A stretch of DNA of 64,000 nucleotides from Druceiella hillmani (taxonomy: Eukaryota; Arthropoda; Insecta; Lepidoptera; Hepialidae): contig JAYKKI010000087.1 of the NCBI GenBank assembly GCA_039881145.1, positions 9,354,001 to 9,418,000 of the forward strand, read 5' to 3'. Positions 23,701 through 35,850 of this stretch are shown in pieces. Each line of letters starts with the position of its first letter. Position 1 is the stretch's first letter. The notes below the pieces were generated by a model that saw only the letters and a list, made by a program, of their open reading frames with translations, was not told the origin of the DNA and searched no databases. The translations under genes were made by a program, and so were the position numbers.

Positions 23701-24824
23701 TATTTTAATAGCGCTCAAATTAAGGTACATTACATTCTGACGAAAATATAGAATACTACCCTATTATATATTTAAGTAAGAATGTTATATATTTATATTA
23801 CTTTATTAATGTTATGTACTTGTTTAGAGAAAAATAAGTGGATATTTGCGAAAATGTAAATAATTTAGTTTAAATAAGCCAATAAATTCGGGCAGTAAGA
23901 TATAAAGATATAAAACTTTGAGAGCTATTGGTGAAGAAAATTTATAGAATACAAAGGGAAACAAATAAAACTCTAATAATATTATTATCAAAAATTTAAA
24001 TGTTTCACACTATTTACTGAATAAGTTTAATAATAATAAGAAAAATAACCATATCATATACACATTATTTATAAATCATGAGACTATGAAACAGAAGTCC
24101 AGTTGTTATTAAATATAAAGAACATCCATTATAATTAATACATCCATGATAAAGCACAAAACACTATATAAAGGATACCTCAAACGTTATGCTCGTATAA
24201 TAAAACTGGGACTGCATTAAATTCATGTCAACCGCTGTTTACATTTTTGTGATTAAGTTTTGCAATTTTATTAATCAGCCAAAAAATGTTGGTGTAATGT
24301 CAGAAGTCATAAAACATGCCTCAATTTACTATAAAATACAATTTTGTTCACCCATCTGTCATTAATAATTTTAAAAATATCAAATTTTTTGTTGTCTGTA
24401 TTTTTTTGTAACTTAACGAATTAAGGGTCGAAACCCGATTTCAGAATGTAAGAATTATCGTATGTCAAAAATGGAAACCATGTTATGTACAGGAGAAAAT
24501 GAGTAAAGATCAGAAAGAGAGGTAAGCATACTAATTCACATATAGATACTGATACCTTTTGGATATATTTAATCATCAAAGTGTGTATTGTTTCATCCAG
24601 AATTAAAGAGTGAGTTTTATTTTATTTGGTCCCAAATAATTTAGTTCATACTGTAAACTGTGTACCGTGTACAGGAAGTAAACTGAAGAAACACATCGAA
24701 AATCGCTGGCAATGTACAATATAAATTGAAGCTTTCGGATCAAATTTAAACATGACTTCCATCAAACATCCCATTCCATATATTGCTGAATATATTTGTA
24801 GTATTTTATAATGTAAAAAAATAC
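23701..24824. other. AT-rich DNA, nothing recognised
   Basis: No frame or repeat worth calling. The boundary with the RTE remnant at about 23700 is approximate. Confidence 0.4.
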
Positions 24825-25190
24825 CAGTAGCAAAATATATTGAATAATTTTTTATTTACTACCATCCGTTAAGAAATTCCATTTTTCATTTCCAGAATTT
24901 ATCATCAAACACTGAACTGATCGATAGTGTACGTATTTTATAAAATATCATTCATCAGTAGCAAATATCTTGAAGCATGATTGATTTACTACTATCCGTT
25001 AAGGAGTTCCATTATTCAACTCCAGAACTTTATCTTCAAACCCTAACATTGTGGATAATGTAGTTATTTTGCATAGTAATAACTAACAGTAGCAATTACC
25101 TTGAATCACAGCTGATTTACAACCATTCACTGAGGAGTTCTGTTGTTTATTTCCAGACCTCTTAATCAGATTATCATCAAATTTATATGG
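24825..25190. repeat. Tandem repeat, unit 131 bp, nearly three copies
   Basis: CAGTAGCAA starts units at 24825, 24956 and 25087, exactly 131 bp apart. Within each unit TTTACTACCATCCGTTAAG, then AGTTCCATT, then TTCCAGAA and ATCATCAAA recur in register. Copies are clearly diverged (about 70-75% by eye). Confidence 0.8.
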
Positions 25191-28100
25191 AGCCATCTAG
25201 GTTGTATAATCTTTCAAACAAACAATAATAAGAATAATCACGCAAATCGGCCCACAAATCTCTGAGAAATCGGTGTACTTACATCCAAAAAATACGCGTC
25301 GTAAATATAAATCCCTCATTTTTTAACTCGGTTAGAAATATGCTAAGCTTCAATATTTTATTTTACAAAAAATCTATGAAGTCTCCAAAATCAATACAGT
25401 AATACTACATGTCCCACTCACCAGTTTTTTGGTGTTTTATACTCATTCAGATGTGAATCATTTTAGTTTAATTCTTTTAATGTTCTGTCTACATGACTTG
25501 AACATTAAAAAATGCGTTCAGAATTTAATTTTAATATTTAAATATCAAGATAATTTTAAAGAAAATAAAAGTTAGTTACGAGGCGATTTACTAGGAACAA
25601 GTATACATATATATTTCAGTTTCTGTTTTTAAACCTAGAAACAAATCATGATTATGCATCCCTAATATTCCATTTCAATTTAAATGTTCAAATTATTTTA
25701 CTGAATATCATATTGCGATTACTATTTTCATCTTTTCATGTCCAAAAAATAATCTACGGTAAAGCAATTTTATATGTAAACAATAATTAATTTAGGCTCA
25801 TCATATGGACAGAAAGGATGTTCTAAATCACGCTTTTAAAGTTATTAGTTGCAATGTCTTTTCAATCATCCTGCAATTGCTCTTGGAATTTCGTACCTAA
25901 AAAACCATATTCTATTCCTCCGGCTTATCAGTCTGTTTCTCTGCTAGTCCAAGGACAGTACTCTTTAAATGTAGATACTTTAAAATTACAATGCACAGTA
26001 TCATAGGTACTTAGATTAGGTTAATGTAAAAATTATTATTTTCTTAGAATTCCGCCCCACGGAAAAGTAAAATCCATCACAGCTGACTTTATCAGAGATC
26101 GTTTTCTGCAGAAACTTAAAATTTGACATTAAAATATATTCTGTTATCCCGCATAGTTTTAATATGTACACTATAATTTTAGAAATGACAAATTTAGTAC
26201 TAGAAAGTTTTAACTCTTATACATCGGGTGGGAAACCATTTGAAAAGGTTTTTGAGATTTTCACAAATATTTTACGCCTGCAAAAGATCGAATAGAAAAA
26301 AAATTTAATTTTATTTATGTTGAAAGAGATAGTTACAAAAGCACAAAAATATGTTTTCTAAATTTAAAGTATATGATTTAGAGTATATGACACTCCCAAT
26401 ATGTTTAAGTTGGATATCTTCCGATATGTTTTAACTGGAATGTACTTCCATATGTTTTAAGTATAATGTTCTCCACATATTGATATCCTGCAACATTTTT
26501 AAATGAGATATCCTCCAAATGTATGATATGTTGGCCAAAATATGCAAAAATAGAGTTGGTGGACTCCTACGAAAAGATTATAAGTAAACCATAACTATTA
26601 ACCTAAGTCTTATTTCTTTTGAAACCTTCAAGATATTTTAGCGACTGTGAAAAATATACCTAATTAAGAGGGTGAAAAATGATGATAACATATATAAAAA
26701 GTTAAAGAAATACTTTGTATTCTTAAATATTTGAATGTTTATATGTACCTAAACAAGTATATAATCCTCGTAGCGCGAGTTCCTCTCGTATTTAACAGGT
26801 TAGGTATTATTAACAAGATATCACAAAATTAAATTTATTTAAAAATTTATCTAAGATAAGTATATCTTGACTATTTCCTTGACTATTCCTGTTTCGACTT
26901 ATTCTTATCCCGTATTTTTAATCGACTTTCGCTATCTAACTCAATAATGGAGTTTATTTAAATTCATGATAAATAACCACACATTCAATCACCGACGGTG
27001 CTTATTTTTTTGAACATAGCGTATAAATGGCACATTATAACTGAACTGATTTTTTCAGTAGAAATGCGGTAAAGGCATTCTCATAACAGCATCATTTTAT
27101 TTATTGGATAGGGCCCTATATCCTAAATCTGTAAATATTTCACTATGTATCTTTTCCCACGGAAAGAGAGGATGAGATTTTCTGAGCAAAATTATTTTTC
27201 TTTTCGTTAATTTAAATGAGTACAATATAATATTTGGATAGGTTTCTAACAAGTTCATAGCTTAGAAAGTTATTTTAGGATATTTATATTTATATTCACT
27301 ATGGATTAATGGTTACCGTCTATACTTAAGACGCAAGCTATAGAAATTACTTATTAATTAGACCGAATCCCCACTTAAACGTCCCTTAATTATTTTATAA
27401 CTACAGAAACACTAAGGTTATTTTACTATTTTACGCTACGAGTAACAAAGTTATAAAATTATATCGCGACCCAAATAGTCTGTTGTTAAACGTCGTAGTG
27501 ACAACATAAAACAATTTTTGGTTTCTTGTATTAAATAAAGTGCGAAAATATTAGAAAATATTTCCTAGGTAAAAAGTGTGCAAATGAGAAATCAAATACC
27601 CGTGAAAAACTGGTGGATCCATTGTGAAATAAAATATAAAAACGCACTGAACTGGTAATAAACGATAACGTTCTTTTCTATATTTTATAAATGGCTTTAA
27701 GTACATAATTTTATTGATGTAAAAAAATATAATTTTGTTTATAATTATTTACAGCACTATGCATATTTGTCATAAAGCTCCAACCATCACTTAACTTTCC
27801 GCTTCATTTCAGAAATTTGATTCGTTCATTTATTTCATTTAAACTATACATTTGCTTGTCTTTTTTATTATAAATTTCAATAATACCTAGCCAATTAACT
27901 TAAAATCTAAATTAATAAATAAATTTTTCATATAAATTCACAAAACGCATAATTTTACCGTCATCTACTCTGTCAATCAATTTATGCTTGATATAGCTGG
28001 TTAAGTAAGTATTTACTCCAACGAGTCTCCAAGTTGACATTTAACCTACAAGGTATAGCCAAGAAGAGTATTTGAAAATTTAAGTAGTGCTAACTGAAAC

Positions 28101-28398
28101 ACAAAATACATTTACTTTAGGTTCTTTAATAGAGTCCAAGTAGGGAAATAAAAATACACTTGAAATTTCATTAGACTATGAAATATCGGGTGTATCGGGT
28201 ACTTAGACTGTCAATTTATCAACTACACAGAGTCGGATTATATTTTTTTTTATAATAATACAATAAAAATATATTTAATTTTTCAATACGTTTTCTCCTT
28301 AGATGCAATCTTTTGGACGAAAGCACTTCATTTCAATTTGACATCTGTGGATACTATGAATAAAAATGAAACGGGCACCTCTTTTTCGCAGATGAATG
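25191..28398. other. AT-rich DNA with a small degenerate repeat
   Basis: About 26396-26540 holds units of 25-27 bp that begin CCAATATGTTT, CCGATATGTTT, CCATATGTTTT and CCACATATTG. About 26753-26790 (ATCCTCGTAGCGCGAGTTCC) is a scrap of a common insect repeat, also present near 11449, 28452 and 41226. No gene found. Confidence 0.4.

Positions 28399-28443
<45 letters not shown>
28399..28443. repeat. (AT)n microsatellite
   Basis: Pure AT, about 45 bp. The apparent minus-strand frame across it is an artefact of the repeat. Confidence 0.95.
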
Positions 28444-28447
<4 letters not shown>

Positions 28448-29019
28448 CTCTATACATATGTACTCCTAGGGTTCCGCAACAAAAATATGAAAACCAAGCT
28501 ATGCGGAAAAACATAACATTTAATTATTTGACAATGTTTTTGTCGGCACGACGCCGTACTACAAGCGGATAGCGGATTCCCGCACCGCAGTGAAGATATG
28601 ACATTAATATTTATGACATTAATAACACGGCCGAATAAACAACATGAAAATGCTCTCCGGCACATTGGTATTTTGTTTTGTATTTTGCTCAGTATCAAAA
28701 ATACCACTTACTTTTATTCAATCTAAGCTAATTGTTTTTTTTCATTTTATATAACGCACAATTCTATTTATTAACTTTTATGTATAGTACATATGGCGGA
28801 CTTATTACTACATGAGCAATCTCTTATAGTCAACCATAACAATTTATATTGAAATTTAATTGATAGACTGTAAGAGATTTTACAATGAAAATTCTTTAAA
28901 GCACATTAGACGAAAAAAGAAATTTAAAACAATAATACAAAAGTAAAGTAAAAAGAAAACTAGTGACATGATTTGGAATGGGAAAGACAGGAAAGGACGA
29001 GGACACAAAGGAAAAGGTT
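28444..29019. other. Intergenic, with GC-richer patch
   Basis: About 28540-28670 is unusually GC-rich for this window (TCGGCACGACGCCGTACTAC, then GCGGATTCCCGCACCGC) and contains ATGACATTAAT twice. It is open on the minus strand for 85 codons (28450-28707) but shows no known motif. It may be a piece of an unidentified repeat. Confidence 0.35.
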
Positions 29020-29850
29020 TCAGGAGAGGTAGGACTTTTTCACTCGATCTTTGAAAATATTTAGAGACGTGATTTTCCTGATGTCAGGATCCAGGTGATT
29101 CCAATGTTTTGCTGCTTGGACAGTGAAGGATTTTTCGTAAGTGATAGAAGTATATTTAGGAATAAGTAGGAATATTTAGGAGTGAACTTTCAGATCGTAG
29201 CCCAAGGCCGTAAGCTGACAAATCTTTAAATTTGCCACTAAGATAATTTGGGCTTTGGGATTTTTAGGATATTTGGGATTTTTTAATATATTGAAAATAA
29301 ATTTAAAGCATATGAAGTTGGAGTCGATCACGGATCTTCAGCCATTTGAGAAGTACCCTGTATTCAGAAATGTGATCATATTTTCTGAGGCCGAAGATGT
29401 ACCGGATGCATATATTTTGGAGACGATCCATCTTGCAAAAATATTCTTCATTAAGATCAAGATAGCACACGTCTCCATAATCAATTAATGGTAATAAAAG
29501 TGTTTAACAAAGGCAGATTTTCATTTTAGTTGGTAGACAATTTTGAAGACGTTTCAAAATGTGTATCCTGTTGGAAACACGACGACTAACATCAGTTACT
29601 TGAGGCCGCCAACTAAGAATTTGATCGATAAGTCGGCCTAGGTTTTTAACAGTTGACGTGTATGGATTATTGTACTATTTAGGACTAATTTAGGTAAACT
29701 AGGTAGGTTTATTTTAGAAGTAAGTTTTTGACTACCAATGATGATAGCTTGTGACTTACTTGGGTTAATCAAAAATTCTAGGTACTTATGTCAAAATTTG
29801 TCTACATTTTTCGTAAAACTAACTTAGTTCTGATTAATTTAACAAGAGTT
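29020..29850 (-). pseudogene. Non-LTR retrotransposon (jockey/CR1-like), C-terminal RT part
   Basis: Minus-strand peptides reproduce the RT tail and post-RT region of insect LINEs in order: FLINPSKSQAIIIGSQKL (about 29790-29725), then in shifted frames VKNLG..ID..LSW and RPQVTDVSRRVSNRIH, followed by a clean stretch TLLLPLIDYGDVCYLDLNEE, RLQNICIRYIFGLRKYDHIS, EYRVLLKWLKIRDRLQLHML (about 29513-29295). The end reads KYTSITYEKSFTVQAA, KHWNHLDPDIRKITSLNIFK, DRVKKSYLS and stops at 29020-29022. This block is what unclassified 'mobile element jockey' proteins carry at their C-terminus. The RT catalytic core lies upstream and was not found, so the copy is 5'-truncated. A few stops and frameshifts make it inactive, though the central 70 codons are intact. 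Confidence 0.8.
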
Positions 29851-31362
29851 GTTTTTTCAAACTCCTCACTCATTTTGAGAGGAAAGTTGTCGATGATAAT
29901 ACTTTTTCTTTTTCTCCAATAATAAACTATTTTGTATTTTTCATATTTCCTCAATTATTTCAAAAATGCATTATCAAAAGTAAATAGCATCTGAGTTAAA
30001 GTGAATTACGTTCAAAAATTTTCCAAACAAAGGAACAACTGGAACAAATAATAACTGTTACACAAATTGTTTAACCTTTTTAAATGCTTTCTTCGACGCT
30101 GATAAATCAGTGTCCTTAGGAAGACCAAGTGATTCCATTTATTTCAAGATTATCACAAACGAAAGAGATAAACAAAGTTTCAATACACTCATTACTATGG
30201 TAATTTTTGTAATATCATTTAACAAACACTATCATCAGTTATAACATTTTAGTTTGTAGCTTATAATATTAACGAAGTCTTGTGCGGATTTTTCCTTTTT
30301 TTTCATTTCAAAAACCCACGACAGTACGATGACTTCATAAAATAAAAAAATAAAGTTAATTTTCTTTTTTTAATTTTATGGAATTATTTTTGTCGTCGGT
30401 TTTTGATACGTATACAAAATTTATTTAATTAAGTTTTCACCCACTTCCGGACGTCCGAATCATTTAAAATTTTGCCCACACATCAGAACTGATTAAAATA
30501 CAATAATTTTATATAAGAAAAGAAATGTAGAGACTGAATATAAAAATAAAAGACCATAAAAATTAAAAATAAATTAATAACTTATAAAACTAAAAAACAT
30601 GCTTTTTTAAAATACTGCACTAAAAAACAAAAAAGTAACTAGCGGTCCTGTTTTCTCTGTATATTCATTATGGACTTTAGTGTAAGTGATGTTTGTTATT
30701 AAGTATAATATTTGAGTGTGAAAGAGTGTGAGGCTTTGTTTTGGTATATAAATAAAATATTAAGCATCTTTATTCACTTGCTATTAATTTGAGAAACAAA
30801 AACCATTTATTTTTGAGAAAAAGCACTCCACGCTTTTACACTAAAATATTATACTAGATAACAATAATAGCCTTTACTAAAGCACTTACTGAGTACACAG
30901 ATAAAACAGGTTCGTTGACTAATTTTTGCTTTTAAGGGAAGTACTTTGTAAAAGCTTTTTTTTTAACTATTAATTTATTTTTAATCTGTTAGACTGTAAA
31001 TTGTTTACATGAGATTATTATATTATCATCGGTTCTTAATACATATGCAAAATTTCAAATAAATCCAACGTCTGGAAGTAGGTGAAAATTTAATTGAATG
31101 ATTCCATTACCTTTTGAGTTCACTCCTTAAGAATCGATTTTCACAAATAGCGGCCGGTATGAAGTTTTATGAGGAGTTAAATCAGAAGTTCAGACACGCA
31201 CAATTTTTGTTTTTTGGTTAATTTTTCTTTTTTCAAATGTAATTTTGTTTATTTTGTAAAACTTCTGTATTGTCATCGGTTCTTAATAAATGTGCAAAAT
31301 TTTAATTAATTGGCACATCTAGATATAGGTAAAAATTTAATTGATAAAATCCGTTAATCACA
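29851..31362. other. AT-rich DNA with three related repeat pieces
   Basis: Segments at about 30390-30480, 31022-31110 and 31268-31355 share landmarks: TCATCGGTTCTTAATACAT followed by TGCAAAATTT, and a CGTCTGGAAGTAGGTGAAAA block. The first piece carries the second landmark in reverse orientation. About 31130-31165 (GAATCGATTTTCACAAATAG, CGGCCGGTATGAAG) looks like the same family. No open frame. Confidence 0.5.
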
Positions 31363-31400
31363 ATTAAATGAAACTTGGTGATGTAGTAATATTTCTCTTA
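31363..31400 (+). repeat. Inverted-repeat hammerhead element, copy 7 (fragment)
   Basis: Only the outer arm remains: CACAATTAAATGAAACTTGG, then TGATGTAGTAATATTTCT. No core. Confidence 0.65.
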
Positions 31401-31611
31401 TAGATATATTTTTATTCAGGCAAAGAACACTTTAAGATAGACACAAATTACTGGAAAAAACTCCACCGCAAAAATATAATATATTTGTGACGGCAAAAGT
31501 CTTGATAGAAGCTAGTATTATATACAAGTATAAATGTATTCTGTACAGTAAACCATAAATAAAGATTTCGAAGATAAATTTTATAAGATCGTGATAGGTC
31601 GCTGGACTCTT

Positions 31612-31613
<2 letters not shown>

Positions 31614-31681
<68 letters not shown>
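31614..31681. repeat. (AT)n microsatellite
   Basis: Pure AT, about 68 bp, the longest uninterrupted tract in the window. Confidence 0.95.
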
Positions 31682-31684
<3 letters not shown>

Positions 31685-34600
31685 TAGCTAATATAGTAGG
31701 TACATTTTTAGAAATAAATTAATTCTTTTTTTATTTAATTGTAAGATTTTGGGATGCTTAAAGCCAAGTTTTACTCGTTGGTTTATATCGATCAATGAGA
31801 TTAAACAACAGAAATACTGATCGTTGATGGGATGAATGACCATCAATCCCACATCTTAATAATATACTTATGAACTTTCCGTTTAGCCATTGATACCATC
31901 TGTTTTCTTTAGGCATGAGTCGTTATAAGATATATTGCCTGAGAAATGTCTGAGAAATTTCCTCTAGAAGTTACAAAGATTAGATGGCAGTCGCTTCGTG
32001 TAAAAACCAGCGCTCTGGCCAACCCTCTTGGATTAGATAGTGAACTCCAATTAAAAGATACGGGATAACTATAAGTCTAAATAAGTAAATTGAAATATTC
32101 TGTGTCATGCGGTGTTTAAAGACGAGAAATTTCACTCTTTTGTTTATATTTTTTGGTACTTCGTTACTGTTCAAAATCAAATTATGTGCAAATCTATAAA
32201 TTACAAGACAAATTGTATATGGTTGCACTAGGATTTAATTGTCAAGAATGGAAAAAATATTAAAAAGTATCCCTGTTATCAGTACGAAATATAAGAAATA
32301 TATTAGTTTATATATGAATAGCACTCATTTTTTTAATTAAAATACTTTATATTCTCTTTTAAATTAAAATACTTTAGTATCTCAATTGGACACGCACAGG
32401 TTTAAAATTTTAGAAATAATGACCCAATAACTATGACATAGCGGTTAATCCAGCTGCCACTTTAAGGGGTAAGTCATTGTATTTTTTTATGCATTTCATT
32501 ATGATGGTCAAATTCTTCCCAAAACAAATGTGGTTATGACGTAAATCCAATTAAATATTAATATTAAAATAAAGTTTTATTTGCAATCAAAAGGATTAAA
32601 AGATTTTCGGAAATCGTCAAAAGACGACGAAAGAAAACTTAATTCAAAAAGTTCTTATTTATATAATATATAGGTACAAATATCCTTAATAAAATTTGAG
32701 TTCACTTAACCACGCTATCCTTTCTTTTATGGCAACAATTTGATTCTTTTAAGTTTCAAATCTACTAGGTTAGCATTTTATATTTGAATTAATTAAATTC
32801 ATTTACGAAATAATTTCAGTGAAAGACTTTAACGGTATTTCAGTTTGAAAGACAACCAAAAAAACTAATAAGGCTCGACATAGGGATACCTTTTTGACTT
32901 CTGCCAAAGGTACTTACTTTTTATGAATTAATTCTAAATATATGTATACGAATAGTACTGTTTGATTAAGTGATAGCATATAGCCAGTACCTTATGAATA
33001 ATGCAAATACGCTGATGTATCAAAGGCAGTTAAAATATGCCAATTTAAGATAATACACAGTGCATCATTAACACTGTCGTTTTCAACGACAGTGTTAATG
33101 TCCGTTAATTGGGTTTCATTTTAGATATTTGCAGAATTGAACTATTTTAATCCTTTTAAACACGACATTGGATCCATCACTATCTTTGAAAATGTTGTTT
33201 CATTCGGATATTTGTCTATCATTCACTTTTTCCTACGGATTAATATACATGTAGCGTTAGTGGATTCTAAGCATTAAGTTTATTATGACATGCAGCTGTC
33301 TCTTGGAAATTCTAACTAGTATTCAATAAAAGTATCTAACTCTTGAAACTGAAGAAAAACATTTTTTTCTAAAGAATCTTTTATAAAATGACTAGTATTG
33401 AGTCCCCTCATCATATAAAACCGTCACTTATAACTATAATACTAATGATAGTCAATTACAAATAAAATAAATTTCCATTTGAAGTTTTGGAGTCAACTGA
33501 GCTACTTAGTGAAGGAACACGTTAACGAACTACACGAACAGCGTTCTATTATGCGCATAAACATACAAATATACAGACACAAATTCCAAAAAATTATTTT
33601 TTCAATTCTATAAATCGTTTATATAATCCACAAAATTTGTTGCTTTTGAAGTTTATTATAAGTGAAATTAAAATTTATTAAATTAAACATACATGCAGCT
33701 TATAAAACCCAAATAAAAAAAAACATTACGGCTAAATTTACGATCAATGCACTGCTAACTTAATATGACGGGAACATCTGCGGGAATGTAGAAAGAAATA
33801 AAATGGAGTTGGATGGGCGATGGGTCTGTGCAAAGTGGACGGAAGTCCAGATGCTGTAAAAGTGCTACAAAACCTGTCAAGCACTAGTACAACGGTTCGA
33901 TATACCTCTAGGTATTTATGAACATTTAATAGTGCACAATATTCCTATTAAATCATTTACAAAATGTTAATTTTGCACAACATAAACATATTGCACATCT
34001 TTCCTATGTCAAACAATTTATAATTGGCATATCATATAGAATTAGAATTCATTCATTTTTGGATTTTTTCTCTTTAATTGTACTCTAAGGTGTTCCATTA
34101 TACTAACTTTCAAGATAACAGGTCGACCGGAAGCACCTTATAAGTGAGCAAACATACGATAAATAAAGGAAAAATACGTTTCAAAAGACCATATCTTTCT
34201 ATTGTGTGAAACAAAAAACTAAAATTTTCACAGAGATAGGACTCAGAATGTGATATTAATTTTGTTTGAATGTCTCAAGCCGTTTGTGAGGAAAAGCTCT
34301 TTGACCGAAACAGACGCACTACCAAGTGATTCTTTAAGGGTACATTTTTATTCATTTTCAGGGACAAACTCAACTTAGGATGATTTTTCACTGAGTAATA
34401 ACGATTCAAAGTATAAAGATTTGGATACTTGCATGAACTTTGCATGATCAAAATTTCCAAAAAAAATTCATGGTAAAATTCCGACTAAATAAACTTTTAT
34501 TATTTCCTATATATTTACACGTTCCTACGTGCTAAGGGCAAATATTATAACAAATTTCAAACGTTCAGAATTAATGAAAACAAAAAATAAAGACGTGCTC

Positions 34601-35323
34601 AAATAAACGCTGTTTCGTTAATGCACGCTCATCAGTCTTATGTGATTCGTTGACCCCAATATCTTAAACTAATTTTGCCAAACAAATAAACAAAGATTAA
34701 ATTTTCATAAACTAACGTAAAGTAACTAGATAAATTATATTATCTGGAACATTAAAATTGTTAAATATATAAATAAAAATATAAAATTATGGCGTAGCCC
34801 CACATAATTGGCTGCTAGCGAAATATAAACATATTTTTCAGGAGGTCATAAATGTGGACAATTGTGTTAAATCTCGGACCTTAAGTTTTTGTTCATTCTC
34901 TAAAGTTACCATATTCAGGTTCTGCTACTTAGAGGTAAGATGTCTTTCTAAAAAAAGTGTCTAGCTGGTTATTTGAGTTGTTCTTGAGGATGCAGATTTT
35001 CTCCATAGGTACTAACTTAAAACTGGACTATCAACCGATAGACGTACATTGCACAAATCTGTTAATGTTTGAAAGGTAAAACAACACATTTGTTTGCAAA
35101 GAACGGCAAACTAAGGACATTTTTCAAATGAAAATCCACATAGGAAATTTTACGGCGGTACGTAAAATTGAATTGAAAGATGATCTCATCGATTATATGA
35201 CAATTCATTGTTAATTGCATGTTAAAAAGTTTAGGAACATATGACAAAAACTATTTTTCTCAATTTCTATATATAAAACATCATATTATAAAATTATATT
35301 ATTACAATTATGAATTTTACTAC
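31682..35323. other. AT-rich DNA, no gene recognised
   Basis: Holds one perfect hairpin (33066-33100). Short minus-strand frames at 31980-32228, 34275-34460 and 35062-35247 match nothing I know. About 34110-34330 has a weak resemblance to about 41490-41700, suggesting a shared old repeat. Confidence 0.4.
33066..33100. repeat. Perfect hairpin, 16-bp arms, 3-nt loop
   Basis: CATTAACACTGTCGTT (33066-33081), loop TTC, and its exact complement (33085-33100). Confidence 0.9.
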
Positions 35324-35329
35324 AACTAG

Positions 35330-35371
<42 letters not shown>

Positions 35372-35377
35372 CTAGTT
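35324..35377. repeat. AT-repeat palindrome flanked by inverted AACTAGAATAA
   Basis: AACTAGAATAA at the left and TTATTCTAGTT at the right enclose a (TA)n run, so the whole 54 bp is a near-perfect palindrome able to extrude as a cruciform. Confidence 0.85.
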
Positions 35378-35581
35378 TATTATTTTATAAATCAGAAAAT
35401 GTAAAAAAAATTTAAAATGATTATTTATAAAATTACCGCCACCTGTATAAATCGATTCGCATTTCAAAGGCTTCGCGCGTTGTCAAGAGTTTACATAATT
35501 TTTAAATTATTTGGTCAATTGTAATAAACAGTCTCTTACTGTGATAAGAGAGGGCGTGTATTTTAACTCTCGGAAGTGGGA

Positions 35582-35850
35582 AGAATATTAAGTATACATT
35601 CTTGCTGTTAAATATCAAATAAGCTCTAGAAATTACAAGAATAAAAAGTATACATTCTTGGTGTGAAGTTTTTAATAAGTTCTCGAAATAGCAAGAATGA
35701 ATAAAGTATAAATTCTTACTGCGAAGTCTTTAATGAACTCTCGAATAGGCAAGAATAATAAGTGTACATTTTTGCTGTGAGGTTTTCCATAATTATCAAG
35801 TAGCAAGAATATTGGAACTGTAAAACTGCACATTCCGGCTTGAAAGATTG
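35582..35850. repeat. Tandem repeat, unit about 56 bp, four to five copies
   Basis: AGAAT marks unit starts at 35582, 35638, 35694, 35752 and 35816. Each full unit has AAGTATACATTCTTGCTGTG near its start, then GAAGTTTTTAATAAG and TCTCGAAATAGCA. The array decays toward its right end. Confidence 0.8.

Noticed and set aside
28450..28707. 85-codon minus-strand frame across a GC-rich patch
   Set aside because: No domain or homology recognised. Kept only as a possible unidentified repeat.
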